NCBI GenBank assembly: GCA_963929535.1
Contig: CAWVIZ010000010.1
Coordinates: forward strand, 124,001-188,000
DNA length: 64,000 nt
Source of the DNA: Pullilachnospira sp963929535
GTDB lineage: Bacteria; Bacillota; Clostridia; Lachnospirales; Lachnospiraceae
Direction: 5' to 3'
A model generated the notes under the pieces. The model worked only from the letters and a program-made list of their open reading frames with translations. It had not been told where the DNA came from and searched no databases. The first letter of the stretch is position 1. Every line of letters starts with the position of its first letter. A program made the position numbers and the translations under genes. Positions 25,559-33,520 of the stretch are shown in pieces.

Positions 25559-25577
25559 AAAGGAAAGGAAGAAGACT

Positions 25578-26990
25578 ATGTCAGAGATTGCGAAGAAACC
25601 AATTAAGATTACTGAGACCATTCTGCGTGACGCCCATCAGTCCCTGATCGCTACCAGAATGACAACGGAACAGATGCTTCCTATCGTGGACAAGATGGAT
25701 AAGGTGGGATATCACTCTGTGGAGTGCTGGGGAGGAGCTACCTTTGACGCTTCCCTCCGTTTCCTGAAGGAGGATCCCTGGGAGAGACTGAGAAAGTTCC
25801 GTGACGGATTCAAGAATACCAAGCTGCAGATGCTGTTCCGCGGCCAGAATATCCTGGGATACCGTCCCTATGCCGATGACGTGGTGGAGTACTTTGTTCA
25901 GAAGTCCATCGCCAATGGTATTGATATCATCCGTATCTTCGACTGTATGAACGATATGAGAAACCTGCAGACGGCAGTCAACGCCGCCAACAAGGAGAAA
26001 GGTCATGCACAGGTGGCCATGTCCTACACTCTGGGCGATGCCTATACTCTGGAGTACTGGGTGAACCTGGCAAAGCGGATCGAGGAGATGGGCGCAAGCT
26101 CCATCTGTATCAAGGATATGGCCGGACTGCTGCTGCCCTACAAGGCTACGGAGCTGGTAAAAGCTCTGAAGGAGACTGTAAAGATCCCGATCCAGCTGCA
26201 CAGCCACTACACCTCCGGTGTGGCGTCCATGTCCTACATGAAGGCTGTGGAGGCAGGCGTAGACGTGATCGACACCGCCATGTCTCCCTTCGCCCTGGGA
26301 ACCTCTCAGCCGGCTACTGAGGTTATGGTGGAGACCTTTAAGGGAACCGAGTACGATACCGGATTCGATCAGAATCTGCTGGCAGAGATCGCCGACTACT
26401 TCCGTCCGATCAGAGATGAGGCTCTGGAGAGCGGCCTTCTGAATCCCAAGAACCTGGGTGTGGATATCAAGACCCTGCTGTATCAGGTTCCGGGCGGTAT
26501 GCTGTCCAACCTGACTTCTCAGCTGAAGGAGCAGCATGCGGAGGACAAATTCTACGATGTGCTGGCTGAGGTGCCCCGTGTTCGTAAGGATCTGGGTGAG
26601 CCGCCGCTGGTTACCCCGTCTTCTCAGATCGTTGGTACCCAGGCGGTGTTCAATGTACTGATGGGCGAGCGCTATAAGATGGTTACCAAGGAGACCAAGG
26701 CTGTTCTGTCCGGCGAGTACGGAGCCACTGTAAAGCCCTTTAATCCGGAAGTACAGAAAAAGTGTATTGGAGATAAGGAGCCTATCACCTGCCGTCCGGC
26801 GGATCTGATCCCGGATGAGCTGGATACCTTAAGAGGAGAGATGGCTCAGTGGTCCCAGCAGGACGAGGACGTTCTGTCCTATGCTCTGTTCCCGCAGGTG
26901 GCTACCGAGTTCTTCAAGTACAGACAGGCTCAGCAGACCAAGGTTGATCCCAATATGGCGGACAACGAGAACGGCGCCTATCCGGTTTGA
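25578..26990 (+). CDS. OadA/5S-like carboxyltransferase without biotin domain
   Basis: A 470-residue TIM-barrel carboxyltransferase of the oxaloacetate decarboxylase alpha / pyruvate carboxylase B family. It has the hallmark start ITETILRDAHQSLIATRM (metal ligand D), the carbamoylated-lysine region ICIKDMAGLL, and the metal site QLHSHYTSG. The C-terminal conserved domain is present, but the protein ends at ENGAYPV with no biotinyl domain and no EAMKM motif, like the 5S subunit of transcarboxylase. It therefore relies on the separate carrier encoded upstream. It probably interconverts pyruvate and oxaloacetate. It closes the operon. Confidence 0.92.
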   Translation: MSEIAKKPIKITETILRDAHQSLIATRMTTEQMLPIVDKMDKVGYHSVECWGGATFDASLRFLKEDPWERLRKFRDGFKNTKLQMLFRGQNILGYRPYADDVVEYFVQKSIANGIDIIRIFDCMNDMRNLQTAVNAANKEKGHAQVAMSYTLGDAYTLEYWVNLAKRIEEMGASSICIKDMAGLLLPYKATELVKALKETVKIPIQLHSHYTSGVASMSYMKAVEAGVDVIDTAMSPFALGTSQPATEVMVETFKGTEYDTGFDQNLLAEIADYFRPIRDEALESGLLNPKNLGVDIKTLLYQVPGGMLSNLTSQLKEQHAEDKFYDVLAEVPRVRKDLGEPPLVTPSSQIVGTQAVFNVLMGERYKMVTKETKAVLSGEYGATVKPFNPEVQKKCIGDKEPITCRPADLIPDELDTLRGEMAQWSQQDEDVLSYALFPQVATEFFKYRQAQQTKVDPNMADNENGAYPV

Positions 26991-27077
26991 TGGGAAACAG
27001 CCGGTAAGAGACAGATAAAAAACACGGCAGAGAAGCCGGCCGGGCGCCGGCCTGCCGGAAATATGGAATATGTGTGG

Positions 27078-27108
27078 GAAGCGTCAGCGGGAGCTGGCGC
27101 TTCTTTTT
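27078..27108 (+). terminator. Terminator of the decarboxylase operon
   Basis: GAAGCGTCAGC (27078-27088) pairs with GCTGGCGCTTC (27093-27103) with one G-U, followed by TTTTT. Confidence 0.85.
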
Positions 27109-27153
27109 ACAGTTGCGGAGTACAGCCGCCGAGGAAGCGTGGAGGAAAAGAAG

Positions 27154-27750
27154 ATGAACGGATCAGTGGAAATACCTGTAAACTGCCTGTTTTTGGCAAA
27201 TGATAATCCCAGACTGGAGAGGGAGATCAGCCGGTGCAAGGACATGTGCTGGCGTTATAACCAATTGAGTCCCAATAACCGTGAAGAGCAGCAGAAAATC
27301 CTGAAAGAACTGCTGGGGCATATGGGGGAGCATGTCACCTTTATGCCGCCTTTCTGGTGCGATTACGGCTACCATATATCGGTGGGCGGGCATTTTTATG
27401 CCAACCACAATCTGATCATTACCGATGGCGCCCCGGTGACCTTTGGAGATCATGTGTTTGTAGCGCCAAACTGCTGTTTTACCACCGCAGAGCACGCTGT
27501 GGACCCGGAGCAGAGAAAAGCGGGGATGGAGGTTGCCAAGCCCATCGCAGTGGGAAATAATGTCTGGATCGGCGCCCAAGCCACGATCCTGGCCGGGGTG
27601 ACCATCGGGGACAATTCCATTATCGGAGCAGGAAGCGTGGTCACCAGGTCCATTCCCGCCAATGTGGTTGCTGTGGGAGTCCCCTGCAGGGTGGTGCGGG
27701 AGATCACGGAGGAGGATAAGTATCGCTATCCGGTATGGGAAGAAATGTAA
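27154..27750 (+). CDS. Maltose/galactoside O-acetyltransferase family protein
   Basis: A 198-residue left-handed beta-helix acetyltransferase (LacA/Maa type) using acetyl-CoA. It has the N-terminal Mac domain (LEREISRCKDMCWRYNQLSPNN), the catalytic histidine in TTAEHAVDPEQR, and hexapeptide repeats ending IGAGSVVTRSIPANVVAVGVPCRVVREITEED. The ATG at 27154 has GGAGGA 7 bases upstream. An in-frame ATG at 27070 lies in the upstream terminator. The C-terminus (KYRYPVWEEM) seems short compared with many relatives, and the next reading frame begins inside it. This may mark a deletion junction. Confidence 0.88.
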   Translation: MNGSVEIPVNCLFLANDNPRLEREISRCKDMCWRYNQLSPNNREEQQKILKELLGHMGEHVTFMPPFWCDYGYHISVGGHFYANHNLIITDGAPVTFGDHVFVAPNCCFTTAEHAVDPEQRKAGMEVAKPIAVGNNVWIGAQATILAGVTIGDNSIIGAGSVVTRSIPANVVAVGVPCRVVREITEEDKYRYPVWEEM

Positions 27751-28420
27751 AAAGCTTTTTGCAACAGTTTTTGCGGAAACAGAGGGAAAGCCCAATGAGC
27801 TGGAAGCCCTGACGGACGTCTCCTGCGACATCTGGCCCGGGGAGCTGGCGGCGGTGATGGGAAAGTCAGGCTGCGGAAAATCCACGCTGCTTCATATCCT
27901 GGGCTGCCTGGATACCTTTGACGGCGGAGAATACATACTGGACGGAAAACGGATGGAGGGAACCCGGGACCGGGAGCTGGCCAGGATCCGCAATGAGAAG
28001 ATCGGGATCGTGCTGCAGGTTTTTGCCCTGATGAAGGAATTTACCGCACTGGAGAATGTGATGCTTCCGCTGGATTTTTCCGCAAAACGGATCCGGAGGA
28101 AAAAGGAGCTGGCCAGGGAGGCCCTGGAACAGGTGGAAATGGGAGATTGTCCGGATCAGACTGCGGCGACCATGTCCGGCGGACAGAAGCAGCGGGTGGT
28201 CATCGCAAGAGCGATCGCAAATTCTCCGGCAGTGCTGCTGGCTGATGAGCCCACAGGAGCTCTGGACACGGCCACCTCGGAGGGGATCATGGATCTCTTT
28301 GAGAAGCTGAACCGGATGGGAATGACGATCCTGGTGGTAACCCATGATCCCCAGGTGGCCCGCCGCTGCGGAAGAATTCTGGAAATGAAGGATGGGAAGC
28401 TTCACCTTGCATTTTCCTGA
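27662..28420 (+). CDS. MacB/LolD-type ABC transporter ATPase, probably 5'-truncated remnant
   Basis: The core is an intact ATPase of the MacB/LolD class: Walker A GKSGCGKST, Q-loop IGIVLQ, signature MSGGQKQR, Walker B VLLADEPTGALD, and the H-loop histidine in VVTHD. Family similarity begins only at CKKLFATVFAETEG...ALTDVSCDIWPGEL, right after the acetyltransferase stop at about 27750. The only in-frame ATG, at 27662, lies inside that gene and adds about 28 unrelated residues. No partner permease is present. I read it as an orphan that lost its first few codons and its permease by deletion. Whether it is expressed is unknown. Confidence 0.6.
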   Translation: MWLLWESPAGWCGRSRRRISIAIRYGKKCKKLFATVFAETEGKPNELEALTDVSCDIWPGELAAVMGKSGCGKSTLLHILGCLDTFDGGEYILDGKRMEGTRDRELARIRNEKIGIVLQVFALMKEFTALENVMLPLDFSAKRIRRKKELAREALEQVEMGDCPDQTAATMSGGQKQRVVIARAIANSPAVLLADEPTGALDTATSEGIMDLFEKLNRMGMTILVVTHDPQVARRCGRILEMKDGKLHLAFS

Positions 28421-28436
28421 CGGCTCATGCTATAAT
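28407..28436 (+). promoter_or_regulatory. Promoter of the RpiR-family gene
   Basis: TTGCAT at 28407-28412, 18 bases, TATAAT at 28431-28436. It overlaps the last codons of the ABC ATPase. The following 28450-28520 stretch carries CAGTTCAGCC and CTGAACCGCTG ends that resemble a shortened family A element. Confidence 0.6.
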
Positions 28437-28533
28437 GGGGAACGGAATTGAGAGTAGCAGTTCAGCCGTCTGCAAAGGGACAGAGCAGACGTGGCGGATC
28501 TGATGACTGAACCGCTGCAGGAAGGGAAATGGT

Positions 28534-29457
28534 ATGGAACAGGGAGATAATCTTCTGGGGAGGATCCAGAAAAACTATCACACATTCAGCAAAGGGCAGA
28601 AGCGGCTGGCGGCGTATATCACCGAGAATTACGACAAAGCGGTATTCCTCACCGCGGCCAGGCTGGGCAGAGAGGTGGGAGTCAGTGAATCCACCACCGT
28701 GCGGTTTGCCGCCCAGCTGGGATACCGGGGATTTCCGGAGTTTCACCGGGCTTTGGAGGAGCTGGTGAGGAATAAGCTGAATTCCATCCAGCGGATGGAG
28801 GTGACGTACGGTCATGTGCCTCAGACGGAGATCCTGAACAGGATCTTTCAGTCAGATATTGAAAAGATCAAGCTGACCATGGAAAGCATTGATCACAGCG
28901 CCTTTGAGCTGGCAGTGGAGACACTTCTCCAGGCCAGGACCATTTATATCATAGGGATCCGCAGCTGTGCGCCTCTGGCCAGTTTTCTTGGCTTTTATCT
29001 GAATCTGATCTTTTCGGATGTACGGCTGATCCAGACGAATTCTGCCAGCGAGATCTTTGAGCAGATGTTCCGGATCGGCAGAGAGGATGTGATCATCGGC
29101 ATCAGCTTTCCCAGGTATTCCATGCGTACCCTGAAGGCCATGGAATTTGCCAACAACAGAAATGCCAAGATCATCACACTGACGGACAGCATCCATTCTC
29201 CCATTAATCTGTATTCCTCCTGTAATCTGATCGCCAGAAGTGATATGGCTTCCATCGTGGATTCCCTGGTAGCTCCTTTGAGTGTTGTCAATGCCCTTGT
29301 GGTGGCGCTCTGCATGAAAAAACAGAAGGAAGTGGTGGATACACTGGAATCCATGGAGAAGATCTGGGACGAGTATCAGGTGTACAGCAGCGATGAGATG
29401 AATCATGTGGGAGATCTGTCGGAGCCGGGATGCGGAAGAATGGGGGAGGAGTCATGA
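28534..29457 (+). CDS. RpiR/MurR family transcriptional regulator
   Basis: A 307-residue regulator with an N-terminal RpiR helix-turn-helix domain (about 1-78, FSKGQKRLAAYITENYDKAVFLTAARLGREVGVSESTTVRFAAQLGY) and a C-terminal SIS sugar-phosphate-binding domain (about 125-260). Such proteins sense phosphosugars and control sugar or cell-wall recycling genes. No such target operon is adjacent, so the ligand is unclear. The ATG at 28534 has GGAAGGG upstream. The gene ends in an ATGA overlap with the FAD oxidoreductase gene, so it sits at the head of the yhiN-cmk-ispH-rpsA run. Confidence 0.9.
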   Translation: MEQGDNLLGRIQKNYHTFSKGQKRLAAYITENYDKAVFLTAARLGREVGVSESTTVRFAAQLGYRGFPEFHRALEELVRNKLNSIQRMEVTYGHVPQTEILNRIFQSDIEKIKLTMESIDHSAFELAVETLLQARTIYIIGIRSCAPLASFLGFYLNLIFSDVRLIQTNSASEIFEQMFRIGREDVIIGISFPRYSMRTLKAMEFANNRNAKIITLTDSIHSPINLYSSCNLIARSDMASIVDSLVAPLSVVNALVVALCMKKQKEVVDTLESMEKIWDEYQVYSSDEMNHVGDLSEPGCGRMGEES

Positions 29458-30743
29458 GCAGATTACTGATCGTGGGCGGAGGCGCAGCCGGCATGATGGC
29501 GGCGGTCCATGCAGCCGGGCTTGGGGCCAGAGTCCAGGTATTTGAACAGAATGAAAAACTGGGAAAAAAGCTGTTCATTACGGGGAAGGGCAGATGCAAT
29601 TTCACCAATGCCTGCCCCACGGAGGAGCTGTTTGACGCTGTGCTGACCAATCCCAGGTTTCTATACAGCGCCATTTACGGTTATACCAATTATGATGTGA
29701 TCGGCTTTTTTGAGGAGCTGGGGGTACCCACCAAGATGGAGCGGGGAGGCAGGATGTTTCCCCGGTCGGATCATTCCTCGGATATCATCCGGGCGCTGGA
29801 GCGCAGGATGAAGGAGCTGGGAGTTCAGATCCGCCTTGGTACGCGGGTCCGTTCCCTGCTGTACCGAAAGGAAGGAGAGACGGTGCGGGCCGAGGGCCTT
29901 CTCCTGGAAGACGGAACACGGGTGAAGGGAGATGCGGTGCTTCTGGCCACAGGGGGCATTTCCTATCCTTCCACCGGAGCCACCGGAGACGGTTACCGGA
30001 TGGCAAAGGAAGCGGGTCATCAGGTGACGGAGCTGATGCCTTCCCTGGTGCCCATGGCGGCAGCGGAGGAGTATATCCCCCGGATGCAGGGGCTGTCCCT
30101 GAAAAATGTGGAGCTGACCATTTTGGACGGGAAAAAGCAGGTTTTCCGTGAATTCGGCGAGATGATGTTCACCCATTTCGGAATTACCGGGCCTTTGGTA
30201 TTATCAGCCAGCGGAAAAGTGGGAAAGCTTTTAAAAAAGAAGTATCTGTCAGCGTGCATCGACCTGAAGCCGGCCCTTACTCCCCAGCAGCTTGACGCCA
30301 GGCTCCTGCGGGAGTTCTCCCAGGCCAGGAACCGGCAGTTCAAGAATGTGGCTGCCTCTCTGTTTCCCGCGAAAATGGTTCCGGTGATGACAGAGGTAGG
30401 CGGGATCCCCGGGGAGACACGGGTCAATGAGATCACCCGTTGGCAGAGAGCGGAATTTATCCGGAAGGTAAAGGAATTTCCCATGACCATCACCGGCCTG
30501 AGAGGCTTTGGGGAAGCCATCATCACCAAGGGCGGCGTGGACGTGAAGGAAGTGGACCCCAGAACCATGGAGTCCAGGAAGATGAAGGGACTGTACTTTG
30601 CCGGGGAACTGCTGGATCTGGACGCGGTGACCGGAGGATACAATCTCCAGATCGCCTGGTCCACCGCCCATGCGGCGGCTGTGGCAGCTGCCCGGACCGA
30701 TGAGGAGGACTCCGGAAATGCGTCCGGACGAACGCGGCAGTGA
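29454..30743 (+). CDS. NAD(P)/FAD-dependent oxidoreductase, HI0933/YhiN family
   Basis: A 429-residue flavoprotein of the HI0933 family. It has the FAD-binding GGGAAGMMAA at the N-terminus, the family motif KLFITGKGRCNFTN, LLATGGISYPSTGATGDGY in the middle, and the C-terminal FAD contact GLYFAGELLDLDAVTGGYNLQIAWSTAHAA. The physiological substrate of this family is not known. The start at 29454 follows GGGGAGG and overlaps the regulator stop by 4 bases. The 24-base longer in-frame start is disfavoured. It precedes cmk, a recurrent clostridial order. Confidence 0.9.
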   Translation: MSRLLIVGGGAAGMMAAVHAAGLGARVQVFEQNEKLGKKLFITGKGRCNFTNACPTEELFDAVLTNPRFLYSAIYGYTNYDVIGFFEELGVPTKMERGGRMFPRSDHSSDIIRALERRMKELGVQIRLGTRVRSLLYRKEGETVRAEGLLLEDGTRVKGDAVLLATGGISYPSTGATGDGYRMAKEAGHQVTELMPSLVPMAAAEEYIPRMQGLSLKNVELTILDGKKQVFREFGEMMFTHFGITGPLVLSASGKVGKLLKKKYLSACIDLKPALTPQQLDARLLREFSQARNRQFKNVAASLFPAKMVPVMTEVGGIPGETRVNEITRWQRAEFIRKVKEFPMTITGLRGFGEAIITKGGVDVKEVDPRTMESRKMKGLYFAGELLDLDAVTGGYNLQIAWSTAHAAAVAAARTDEEDSGNASGRTRQ

Positions 30744-30785
30744 GGCCGGCAGAGGCTGTCAGCATAAAAAGAAAGGAAGAAGATC

Positions 30786-31451
30786 ATGGGTTACAGTATT
30801 GCAATCGACGGGCCGGCAGGAGCCGGAAAAAGCACCATTGCCAGGAGAGTGGCGGCACGCCTTTCCTTTATCTACGTGGATACGGGAGCCATGTACCGGG
30901 CCATGGGGCTGTATTTCCTGGAAAAGGGAATTTCTCCGGAGGATGCAGCGGCTATCGAGGCCGCGGTGGAGGACATCAGCGTGTCCATCCGGTATGAAAA
31001 CGGAGAACAGCAGGTATGGCTCAACGGGAAAGATGTCTCGGGGCAGATCCGCCGGGAAGAGGTGGGAAATATGGCTTCCCGCACCTCTGCCAATGCCAGG
31101 GTAAGAAAGAAGCTGGTGGCTCTCCAGCGGGAGCTGGCGAAAAATGAGAATGTGGTGATGGACGGCCGGGATATCGGCACCTGTGTGCTCCCCGATGCTA
31201 CGGTGAAGATCTATCTGACTGCCGATCCGGCTGAGCGGGCCAGGAGAAGATATCTGGAACTGAAGGAAAAGGGTGTGGAAGGAAATCTTCAGGAAATCGA
31301 GGCCGATATCCGGGAGAGGGATCATCGGGATATGACCAGGGAGATCTCCCCTCTTCGCAGAGCTGATGACGCGGTACTGGTGGACGCTTCCCATATGAGT
31401 ATCGACCAGGTGACGGATGCGGTACTGGCTGCCTATGAGGAGAAGCGCTGA
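30786..31451 (+). CDS. cmk: Cytidylate kinase
   Basis: A 221-residue nucleoside monophosphate kinase phosphorylating CMP and dCMP. The P-loop GPAGAGKST is at residues 9-17, followed by the substrate region YVDTGAMYRAM, the catalytic MDGRDIGTCVLPDA and the lid arginines ERARRRYLEL...RDHRDMTRE. Length is typical. AAGGAAG precedes the ATG. The stop overlaps the ispH start (TGATG), suggesting coupling. cmk-ispH-rpsA is a conserved Clostridia cluster. Confidence 0.96.
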   Translation: MGYSIAIDGPAGAGKSTIARRVAARLSFIYVDTGAMYRAMGLYFLEKGISPEDAAAIEAAVEDISVSIRYENGEQQVWLNGKDVSGQIRREEVGNMASRTSANARVRKKLVALQRELAKNENVVMDGRDIGTCVLPDATVKIYLTADPAERARRRYLELKEKGVEGNLQEIEADIRERDHRDMTREISPLRRADDAVLVDASHMSIDQVTDAVLAAYEEKR

Positions 31452-32302
31452 TGGAGGTAAAGGTGGCAAAAACCGCCGGCTTCTGCTTCGGAGTGAAGCG
31501 GGCGGTGGACAAGGTATATGAGCAGGTAAAGGAAGGAAAATCCAACGTCTGCACCTATGGACCCATCATCCACAACGAGGAAGTGGTGGGAGACCTGGAA
31601 GCCAGGGGCGTCAGGGTCCTGAACGGCCGGGAGGATCTGGAGAAGCTTTCGGAGGGAACCGTGGTGATCCGTTCCCATGGGGTTCCCCGGGAAATCTATC
31701 AGCTCATTCAGGAGAAGGGGCTGGAATGTGTGGACGCCACCTGTCCTTTTGTGCGGAAGATCCACCGGATCGTGGAAGAAAAGAGCCGTCAGGGGTATTT
31801 TATCGTGATCGTGGGCAACAGCAGCCATCCGGAGGTGGAGGGCATCCGGGGATGGTGCCAGGGCCCCTCAGTGGTGATCTCCACGGCCGAAGAAGCGGAA
31901 AAACTGGACTTTCCGGAGGGTACAAAGGTGTGTGTCGTGTCCCAGACGACATTTAATTACAACAAATTTCAAGATTTAGTTGAAATTCTGGAAAAAAAGA
32001 GGTATGATAGAATTGTTTTAAATACGATCTGCAACGCTACAGAGGAGAGACAGGCTGAGGCACGTCAGATCGCCTGCGAAGTAGAGACCATGATTGTCAT
32101 TGGCGGCAGACATAGTTCCAATACGCAGAAATTATACGAGATTTGTCGGAATGAGTGCAAGAATACTTACTATATACAGACACTTGTTGATTTGGAAACT
32201 AAGCCTTTTCAATGTATTGGTTGCGTAGGTATTACAGCGGGGGCTTCCACCCCAAATAATATAATTGAGGAGGTTCAAAAACATGTCAGAATTAAGTTTT
32301 GA
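31451..32302 (+). CDS. ispH: 4-hydroxy-3-methylbut-2-enyl diphosphate reductase IspH
   Basis: A 283-residue [4Fe-4S] enzyme for the last step of the MEP isoprenoid pathway, making IPP and DMAPP. The three cluster cysteines are visible: AGFCFGV (C12), DATCPFV and CIGCVGITAGASTPNNIIEEV. The catalytic glutamate lies in NTICNATEERQ. In many Clostridia IspH is fused to S1. Here it stops at TGA 32300-32302 after overlapping the next gene by 20 bases in another frame, so the two are separate but tightly coupled. Confidence 0.95.
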   Translation: MEVKVAKTAGFCFGVKRAVDKVYEQVKEGKSNVCTYGPIIHNEEVVGDLEARGVRVLNGREDLEKLSEGTVVIRSHGVPREIYQLIQEKGLECVDATCPFVRKIHRIVEEKSRQGYFIVIVGNSSHPEVEGIRGWCQGPSVVISTAEEAEKLDFPEGTKVCVVSQTTFNYNKFQDLVEILEKKRYDRIVLNTICNATEERQAEARQIACEVETMIVIGGRHSSNTQKLYEICRNECKNTYYIQTLVDLETKPFQCIGCVGITAGASTPNNIIEEVQKHVRIKF

Positions 32303-33365
32303 ACAAATGCTGGAAGATTCTTTAAAAACCATCAGAAACGGGGAGGTAGTCGAAGGTACTGTAATCGATGTCAAACCTGACGAGATTATTTTAAATATTG
32401 GTTACAAGGCCGATGGTATTCTTACCAAAAGCGAGTACAGCAACGATTCCTCTCTGGACCTGACCACAGTCGTGAACCCGGGAGACACCATGGAAGTAAA
32501 AGTGCTGAAGGTGAACGACGGTGAGGGACAGGTGCTGCTGACCTATAAGAGACTGGCGGCTGAGAAGGGCAATAAGAGATTGGAGGAGGCTTTCGAGAAT
32601 AAGGAAGTCCTGAAGGCAAAGGTTACCCAGGTACTGAACGGGGGACTGAGCGTAGTGATCGACGAGGCGAGGGTATTTATCCCGGCAAGCCTGGTGTCCG
32701 ATACGTTTGAGAGAGATCTGAACAAGTACGCGGATCAGGAGATTGAGTTTGTGATCACCGAGTTCAATCCCAGAAGAAGAAGGATCATCGGTGACAGGAA
32801 GCAGCTTCTGATCGCTGAGAAGGCTCAGAAGCAGAAAGAGCTGTTTGAGCGGATCCATGTTGGCGATACCGTTGAGGGTGTTGTGAAGAATGTAACAGAT
32901 TTCGGTGCGTTCGTGGATCTGGGAGGCGCTGACGGACTGCTGCACATCTCTGAGATGAGCTGGGGCAGAGTAGAGAACCCCAAGAAGATCTTCAAGGTAG
33001 GCGAGCCGCTGAAGGTGCTGATCAAGGATATCAACGGAGATAAGATCGCTCTGAGCCTGAAGTTCGAGGATCAGAATCCGTGGCTGAACGCAGACGAGAA
33101 GTATGCGGCCGGCAATATCGTGGAGGGAACCATTGCCCGGATGACGGATTTCGGAGCATTCGTGGAGCTGGAGCCGGGTGTGGACGCGCTGCTGCACGTA
33201 TCCCAGATTTCCAGAGAGCATGTGGAGAAGCCCTCTGATGTTCTGAAGGTGGGACAGCACATTACAGCCAAGGTTGTGGACTTTAACGGCGAGGATAAGA
33301 AGATCAGCCTGAGCATGAAAGCTCTGGAGAACAGCGCTGCGGATGACAGCGAAGATGCTGAGTAA
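32283..33365 (+). CDS. rpsA: S1 RNA-binding protein (ribosomal protein S1-like)
   Basis: A 360-residue protein with four S1 OB-fold repeats (about 17-85, 100-165, 185-255, 270-340). The last two are the most canonical (GVVKNVTDFGAFVDLGGADGLLHISEMSW and GTIARMTDFGAFVELEPGVDALLHVSQIS). This is the shorter Gram-positive S1 form that helps mRNA binding. AGGAGG at 32267-32272 sits inside the ispH end and sets the start at ATG 32283. A Rho-independent terminator follows. Confidence 0.92.
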   Translation: MSELSFEQMLEDSLKTIRNGEVVEGTVIDVKPDEIILNIGYKADGILTKSEYSNDSSLDLTTVVNPGDTMEVKVLKVNDGEGQVLLTYKRLAAEKGNKRLEEAFENKEVLKAKVTQVLNGGLSVVIDEARVFIPASLVSDTFERDLNKYADQEIEFVITEFNPRRRRIIGDRKQLLIAEKAQKQKELFERIHVGDTVEGVVKNVTDFGAFVDLGGADGLLHISEMSWGRVENPKKIFKVGEPLKVLIKDINGDKIALSLKFEDQNPWLNADEKYAAGNIVEGTIARMTDFGAFVELEPGVDALLHVSQISREHVEKPSDVLKVGQHITAKVVDFNGEDKKISLSMKALENSAADDSEDAE

Positions 33366-33405
33366 GAAACTGCGGTGTGCCGGTACGGCACGGTAACAGC
33401 AGGCT

Positions 33406-33468
33406 GAGAGAACACATACAGAGTGATATGCAGGGATATCTGTTCCTGCATGTTGCTCTCTTTTTTTT
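33406..33468 (+). terminator. Terminator after rpsA
   Basis: GAGAG...ATGCAGG (33406-33434) pairs with CCTGCAT...CTCTC (33445-33460), followed by T8. Confidence 0.85.
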
Positions 33469-33520
33469 CGCGGACACTGCCCCGGCCATCTCCCTATCCG
33501 TTTTGCGGGGCATGGCCGTT

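Noticed and set aside
27070..27153. Upstream start for the acetyltransferase
   Set aside because: It lies within the Rho-independent terminator of the previous operon. The ATG at 27154 has a proper ribosome site.
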